Assembly: GCA_964453985.1 (NCBI GenBank)
Contig: CAYVQB010000020.1
Location: 1 to 17,010, forward strand
From: CAYVQB01 sp964453985
GTDB taxonomy: Bacteria; Babelota; Babeliae; Babelales; UASB340
Reading direction: 5' to 3'
Length of the DNA: 17,010 nt
In this document: piece after piece, positions 12,795-17,010 of the stretch
Layout: every line of letters begins with the position of its first letter
Position numbering within the stretch: the stretch's first letter is position 1
Notes under the pieces: model-generated
What the model saw: the letters and a program-made list of their open reading frames with translations, nothing else
Told to the model about the DNA's origin: nothing
Databases searched by the model: none
Program-made: the position numbers and the translations under genes

Positions 12795-14615
12795 ATGAAG
12801 TTCAAAAAACTTCTTATATTTATATTCTTAAGTTGTTTCTTTTCAAATCAAATTTTGTATCCTGCGGCAAAATACTTCTTTTCTCAACAAGTTAATGATA
12901 TGTGTATGATAGCACCAATGGTAAATCTTAAGATTTTAGAAAATCTAAAAGAAAAATATGGACCAAATTTTGATACAAATCCTGAAGCCAAAAAGAACGA
13001 TGCATTCAATCGCAGGCAATGGTTTGGAGAAAATCATAAATATCTAAGAGCATGGCATTTAGCTTTTAACAAAATTAACCAATCTTCTACTCCAGATGAA
13101 TACAAGTCTTTACAAGATTATATCAATGACATTTGCATTAACGGCCCTGTCCTTCCAAACTTTTATAAAAAAAATGGAAAAACAGTTTTGCAGGGTGGCA
13201 TAACAGGCATGCTTGATGCCGCCAGTATGCCCTTTCTTTTCGTAGATTTAACAGCATTAAACAAACCCGTGTTTAATGCATTAAGTGAAAACCTATCACC
13301 AGAAACAGGTTTAAAACTACCCTTTGTTAGGGATTCGCAAAAAGAACTTCGTTTTCAAAAAAATAATCCTGATAAAATAATACAAAATAAAAATTTAAAA
13401 TATTCTTTTGAAAACGAAGACAGAGGCTACATGGCTTATTCAATCAAGGACCATAAATATTATCCAGTTTTAAACGCAACAATTCCATATTATGATGATG
13501 GAAAAACAACTCTTACATTTCCTGGATATGATAAACCTGAATATCAAAATTTGTCAGGCTTACCTAGATCAAATATTATGCAGACATATAAACCAAAAAA
13601 CTATGAATTAGGATTTAGTGAAATTGCCAAAAATTATAATATTGCTTCATCATATTATAATTATGAGACACAAAGTTCATACGCACCCTATATGTTGGGA
13701 CTCTACAAACTAATGTTGTTAACCCTTGGAATCAATAATAATAATGAAACCATATCTGAAAAAAATACAGGCTATAAAGCATCACAAATCCTTCAAGAGC
13801 TAGTAAAAGAAGATCAAGAAAATAATCCATGGTCCAATAAATATTTTACCAAAGATAAGTTTTTACAATACGCTATTGCAGATATTTTCAAACAAAATCC
13901 AAAGTTATATAAACAAACACAACAAGTTGTTGATTTTTATTTATTAAATAACTGGACACTATTTTCAGACTTTACAACCGGAAAAACAGTTTATTACAAA
14001 GATCAAAAAGGCACACCCTATGACCTACAAAAAGCAAGCGAGCTTCTTCCGGGAAACGAACAAGCTCTTGCATATTTTGTAACACAAAATCTTCGAATGC
14101 TTTGGTACGGTGCTGCAAGTAAAAATGCCATTGCCTTTTATAAATCTTTTTTAGATAAAAGCAGATTTGCTAATTTTTTGCAAATGAGCGATAAAATTGC
14201 TGAACTCATTGATAAGATTCCTGTTGTAAGATACATGAAATATCCAATTTCTCTATTAACCAAAATCCCTAAAATAGGCCCTTGGTTATCAATGCTCGCA
14301 TTATTTTATAAATATAAAACTAGTGCTTATACACAAAAAACAGTAACTCTAAACGAAAAAACAAAAGAAAAAAAGAAGACATCTTTTATTCAAACATGGC
14401 AAGAAATAAAAAATAAGTTAATTGCAATGCATCAAAGACGTAACTGGATTAGCTTTGACTCTCACGGCTGGGTAGTTTCTTTTGACGATAATCTTATCCA
14501 AAAACAAAAGGCTCAACCAAATGTAAACATAAATATGTTACGCGATTTAGGCTTTTCAGGCATAGAGTCATGGCATGGATCAGAACTAAATAGTTTTTAT
14601 AAATTCCAAGAGTAA
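12795..14615 (+). CDS. Large exported orphan protein (606 aa)
   Basis: No family is recognised. The signal peptide is strong (KKLLIFIFLSCFFSNQILYPAA, residues 4-25). The mature protein is rich in Asn, Lys, Tyr and Phe, with Tyr/Pro-rich stretches at about 210-290 (YMAYSIKDHKYYPVL, TIPYYDDGKTTLTFPGYDKPEY) suggesting beta structure, then helical segments (YMLGLYKLMLLTLGI; KIGPWLSMLALFYKYK near 500) that could touch membrane. Few cysteines (MCMIAP, DICINGP). An in-frame GGGGGG run (12785-12790) lies 4 nt before the ATG and serves as ribosome binding site. No catalytic motif stands out. It is monocistronic: a terminator lies before it and a bidirectional one begins at its stop. Size and export suggest an envelope or secreted factor specific to this lineage. 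Confidence 0.85.
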   Translation: MKFKKLLIFIFLSCFFSNQILYPAAKYFFSQQVNDMCMIAPMVNLKILENLKEKYGPNFDTNPEAKKNDAFNRRQWFGENHKYLRAWHLAFNKINQSSTPDEYKSLQDYINDICINGPVLPNFYKKNGKTVLQGGITGMLDAASMPFLFVDLTALNKPVFNALSENLSPETGLKLPFVRDSQKELRFQKNNPDKIIQNKNLKYSFENEDRGYMAYSIKDHKYYPVLNATIPYYDDGKTTLTFPGYDKPEYQNLSGLPRSNIMQTYKPKNYELGFSEIAKNYNIASSYYNYETQSSYAPYMLGLYKLMLLTLGINNNNETISEKNTGYKASQILQELVKEDQENNPWSNKYFTKDKFLQYAIADIFKQNPKLYKQTQQVVDFYLLNNWTLFSDFTTGKTVYYKDQKGTPYDLQKASELLPGNEQALAYFVTQNLRMLWYGAASKNAIAFYKSFLDKSRFANFLQMSDKIAELIDKIPVVRYMKYPISLLTKIPKIGPWLSMLALFYKYKTSAYTQKTVTLNEKTKEKKKTSFIQTWQEIKNKLIAMHQRRNWISFDSHGWVVSFDDNLIQKQKAQPNVNINMLRDLGFSGIESWHGSELNSFYKFQE

Positions 14616-14651
14616 AAAAAAAGGGAGCAGGAAACCTGCTCCCTTTTTTTT
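14615..14651. terminator. Bidirectional terminator between convergent genes
   Basis: GGGAGCAGG (14623-14631) and CCTGCTCCC (14635-14643) pair around an AAA loop, extended by eight A-T pairs (14615-14622 with 14644-14651), giving a 17-bp perfect stem. A tract of eight T follows the GC core on both strands. It serves the plus-strand orphan gene, whose stop codon supplies its first A, and the minus-strand channel-like gene. Confidence 0.92.
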
Positions 14652-14657
14652 CTATAA

Positions 14658-15722
14658 TTATTTAGGCAAAAACATATAAAAAATAACAACAAATGCTGTT
14701 AAAAACAATATAAAAGCTAGGTTGCGAATAAATGCAATCTTTTCTTTTAAGCTTGAACCAATTTCATCACTATCTAAATAATGGAAACAAACAATATTGG
14801 TGAGTATAATACCACATAAAAAAGACAATACCGTCACAAAACAGATATCAGAAAACACATATTCACTAATCTCAGGTGCAACATAAGATAAAACATAACG
14901 ATAAAGAAGCAACGTAAATAGAGATTGTAAGGTTAAAGACAAAGTATGAATAAATACAGGAATGCATAAAGATAAAAGTGATAAAAAGAACATAACAAGC
15001 AATGGGAATAAAATTATAAAAAATCCGCCAAGCCCTTCAGTTTTGATATCTATATAAAAAACAGCCTCAGGGTAAATTAAATCTTTCTTTAAAAAGTGAT
15101 TCACTGATTTCAATGTATAGTAAGCAGACTCAGCGCCCTTATCTACAAGAGCAAAATCTGAAAGTCTAGATCTCCAATTCTCTATAGCAAAGTTGCTATC
15201 TTTCGTAACAAACAAAATATTCTTGTTCAAAAGATCTTCATTTAAAATATTTATAAAGACACGATGATCATCATAAGGGAAATCTCTAAAAATAAGATTA
15301 TTTTTAAAAATTAATTCAACATAATACAAGACAATAGTCTTACCATCTTCAGTTGCCTGAACAACAGGTTTACCCCTGGTTTCTTTTACAACCTTATCAA
15401 AAAAAAATTTTCCAATCTCATCAACTGATACTAGTTTAGGATCAAATTTAAACCAAACAAGACCATTCACTTCAAAATGATATTTACGTGCATCGTAAAA
15501 ACCAAATTTTTGTAAATCCAATCCTGCTTCTACAAAATTAAAATTTTCAAACTTTGTAGCATCTTTTTTCTGATCAAAAACCTGCAAAGGAGCAATCGTT
15601 TCAAAGGCGTTGAATTGCTTGAATGGAATTAATGCAAACTTCCAAATTAAGAGAATACTTAGAATATAAAAAACAAATCTGAATTCAAATTTATTAATTA
15701 TTTTGGGAATAAACTTTAACAT
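14658..15722 (-). CDS. Pentameric ligand-gated ion channel (Cys-loop receptor/ELIC-like) homologue, divergent (354 aa)
   Basis: Members form five-subunit channels whose outer beta-sandwich gates a pore lined by helix M2. An N-terminal hydrophobic segment (about 17-34) acts as signal or anchor. Residues about 60-228 carry family landmarks: VEAGLDLQKF (64-73), the strand VNGLVWFKFDPKLV (85-98, compare DFYLWFRWKDPSL of animal receptors) and FRDFPYDDHRVFINIL (145-160, compare the FPFDxQ loop). FYIDIKTEG leads into four helices: M1 about 233-256, M2 about 258-282 ending in the typical proline of the M2-M3 loop (P283), M3 about 291-315, M4 about 331-353. The Cys-loop cysteines are absent, as in bacterial members. 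No acidic residue sits at the inner mouth of M2, and R275 lies within it, so ion selectivity is unclear. It starts 4 nt after gspE, with AAGGA in the gspE end. Comparisons are from memory. Confidence 0.72.
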   Translation of the reverse strand: MLKFIPKIINKFEFRFVFYILSILLIWKFALIPFKQFNAFETIAPLQVFDQKKDATKFENFNFVEAGLDLQKFGFYDARKYHFEVNGLVWFKFDPKLVSVDEIGKFFFDKVVKETRGKPVVQATEDGKTIVLYYVELIFKNNLIFRDFPYDDHRVFINILNEDLLNKNILFVTKDSNFAIENWRSRLSDFALVDKGAESAYYTLKSVNHFLKKDLIYPEAVFYIDIKTEGLGGFFIILFPLLVMFFLSLLSLCIPVFIHTLSLTLQSLFTLLLYRYVLSYVAPEISEYVFSDICFVTVLSFLCGIILTNIVCFHYLDSDEIGSSLKEKIAFIRNLAFILFLTAFVVIFYMFLPK

Positions 15723-15726
15723 AAAA

Positions 15727-16965
15727 CTATCCTTCTCCTACAATTCTTACTAATTCCTCCAAAGATATAACCCCATCTTTCACTTTACTGGCAGCATCCT
15801 GAATCAAAAAATTCATTCCATTCATAACAGCCCTATTCTTAATAGCATTACGATCGGTTGAATTTACAATCAAATTACGAATATTGTCATCAACAAGCAA
15901 AAGCTCAAAGATCCCAGTACGGCCCTTGTATCCAAGATTAAAACAATGTTTACAGCCAGCCGGCTTAAAGATGTTTTTTATATTATGGCTAGATATTTTA
16001 TTTAAAATATTTTTTTCTTCTAGTTTCAGCTCAACCTCGCACTTACACTTACTACAAAGTTTTCTACACAAACGTTGAGCCAACACACCCGAAAGTGCCG
16101 CATTAATCAAAAATGGTTCAATACCCATATCAATTAATCTTGTGACAGCACTAGATGCATCATTTGTATGTAGGGTACTAAATACTAAGTGACCGGTAAG
16201 AGCAGCTTCTATGGCAATTTGCGCGGTCTGTTTATCCCGAATCTCTCCAACCATAACAACATCAGGATCTTGTCTTAATATTGAACGCAGGCCATTCTCA
16301 AAGGTAAATCCAGCCTTAGGGTTAACTTGACTTTGAACAATTCCATCTAAGTTATATTCAACAGGATCTTCCATTGTAATAATGTTGCGCTCAGAGTTAT
16401 TTAAAGTAGAAAGTATTGAATACAAAGATGTAGTTTTACCAGAGCCAGTCGGTCCTGTTACTAAAATAAATCCATAAGGTTGTCTTATTAAACCATTGAG
16501 CTTGTTAAGATCTGAAGGATCAAGACCCAATGATTCTAAAGTTTTAAAATTTTGCGAACCATCAAGTATTCGTAAAACTATTTTTTCACCATAAATAGAA
16601 GGGAAAGTTGAAACCCGAACATCAATCTCTTTATCATTTAGCTTTAAACGAATTTTACCGTCCTGAGGAACCCGCTTTTGTGCAATATCAAGACCGGCCA
16701 ATACTTTAAGCCGAGATAATACGGCAAGTCTTTGCTCTAAAGATATAGAAGATTGTTCATATAAAACACCATCAATTCTGAAACGAACGCGCATATCATG
16801 CTTAGTTTGTTCAAGATGTATATCAGAAGCCTCTACATAAACGGCATTAAATAAAAAAGAGTCAACTAACGATACTATTGGATCGTCACTCAACCCTTTT
16901 TGAATTTTCTCTTCTTGACTAAGTAATTTATAAGTCAGCTCCTGAGCACTAACTCGATCCCCCAT
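15727..16965 (-). CDS. gspE: Type II secretion/type IV pilus assembly ATPase (GspE/PilB family), short form
   Basis: This cytosolic hexameric ATPase powers pseudopilus or pilus assembly at the inner membrane. Residues about 25-135 are the N2 domain (ASDIHLEQ, VRFRIDGVLYE, QDGKIRLK). The ATPase core has Walker A GPTGSGKT (171-178), the Asp box ITMEDPVEY (196-204), Walker B DPDVVMVGEIRD (233-244) and the His box STLHTNDA (263-270). Zinc-binding cysteines C304-x2-C307 and C338-x2-C341 are present, with C300 and C309 nearby. An in-frame TAA just upstream (16972-16974) means the ATG at 16965 is the first possible ATG in this frame, so the protein is complete at 412 aa and lacks the N1 domain that docks GspE/PilB to GspL/PilM-type partners. 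GspE and PilB cannot be separated by sequence alone. The channel-like gene follows after 4 nt in the same transcript. Confidence 0.93.
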   Translation of the reverse strand: MGDRVSAQELTYKLLSQEEKIQKGLSDDPIVSLVDSFLFNAVYVEASDIHLEQTKHDMRVRFRIDGVLYEQSSISLEQRLAVLSRLKVLAGLDIAQKRVPQDGKIRLKLNDKEIDVRVSTFPSIYGEKIVLRILDGSQNFKTLESLGLDPSDLNKLNGLIRQPYGFILVTGPTGSGKTTSLYSILSTLNNSERNIITMEDPVEYNLDGIVQSQVNPKAGFTFENGLRSILRQDPDVVMVGEIRDKQTAQIAIEAALTGHLVFSTLHTNDASSAVTRLIDMGIEPFLINAALSGVLAQRLCRKLCSKCKCEVELKLEEKNILNKISSHNIKNIFKPAGCKHCFNLGYKGRTGIFELLLVDDNIRNLIVNSTDRNAIKNRAVMNGMNFLIQDAASKVKDGVISLEELVRIVGEG

Positions 16966-17010
16966 ACTTTTTTATCCTAATTTACAACCAATCAAAAAGC
17001 CAACTGAAGA

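Noticed and set aside
1..17010. CRISPR array, transposase, prophage or plasmid origin
   Set aside because: No regularly spaced repeats, integrase/transposase motifs or origin-type iterons were seen on either strand.

Overview
The window is AT-rich bacterial chromosome. It carries a tRNA-Ile/tRNA-Ala pair, a tRNA-Leu, 14 protein genes I would annotate, and one six-codon leader ORF. Core genes (prfB, tilS, dnaJ) are mixed with many lineage-specific exported proteins. Six proteins start with a Sec-type signal peptide, among them an ankyrin-repeat protein, a Cys-rich RING-like protein and, unusually, a MutS-type ATPase. There is also a TonB/TolA-type envelope protein, a GspE/PilB secretion ATPase and a multi-pass membrane protein that reads as a pentameric ligand-gated ion channel homologue. 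AT-rich DNA, ankyrin and RING-like domains, diderm envelope genes and many orphan exported proteins suggest an intracellular or protist-associated Gram-negative-type bacterium. My best guess is Candidatus Dependentiae (TM6; Babela-like). That is inference from gene style, not a database match.

Layout. 3-226 (minus): tRNA-Ala(TGC) and tRNA-Ile(GAT) behind their own promoter. 294-2793 (plus): a small basic protein, prfB, and tilS, which has a promoter that may give a leaderless mRNA. 2790-4605 (minus): an exported ankyrin protein whose stop overlaps the tilS stop, then an exported protein with an Arg-rich tail; a 23-bp perfect inverted repeat lies between them. 4774-6381 (plus): a six-codon ORF overlapping the start of a TonB-family gene, then a small exported protein. 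6462-9103 (plus): a flavoprotein of the UDP-galactopyranose mutase/protoporphyrinogen oxidase superfamily overlapping a nucleotide-sugar epimerase, then the RING-like protein. 9111-10541: tRNA-Leu(CAG), a GC-rich hairpin fused to its 3' end, and dnaJ with a downstream hairpin. 10596-12708: the exported MutS-like ATPase with promoter and terminator. 12795-14615: a 606-aa exported orphan. 14658-16965 (minus): gspE followed 4 nt later by the channel-like gene, sharing a bidirectional terminator with the orphan.

How the genes fit together. tilS, prfB and the tRNAs serve translation, and dnaJ serves folding. The flavoprotein/epimerase pair probably supplies an activated sugar for surface polysaccharide. 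The TonB-like protein implies an energised outer membrane. The exported proteins and the secretion ATPase point to a large envelope or host-facing programme. The most interesting items are the gspE-linked channel homologue, the signal-peptide-bearing MutS ATPase and the exported RING-like protein. No CRISPR array, transposase or prophage was seen, and no gene-free stretch exceeds about 200 bases.
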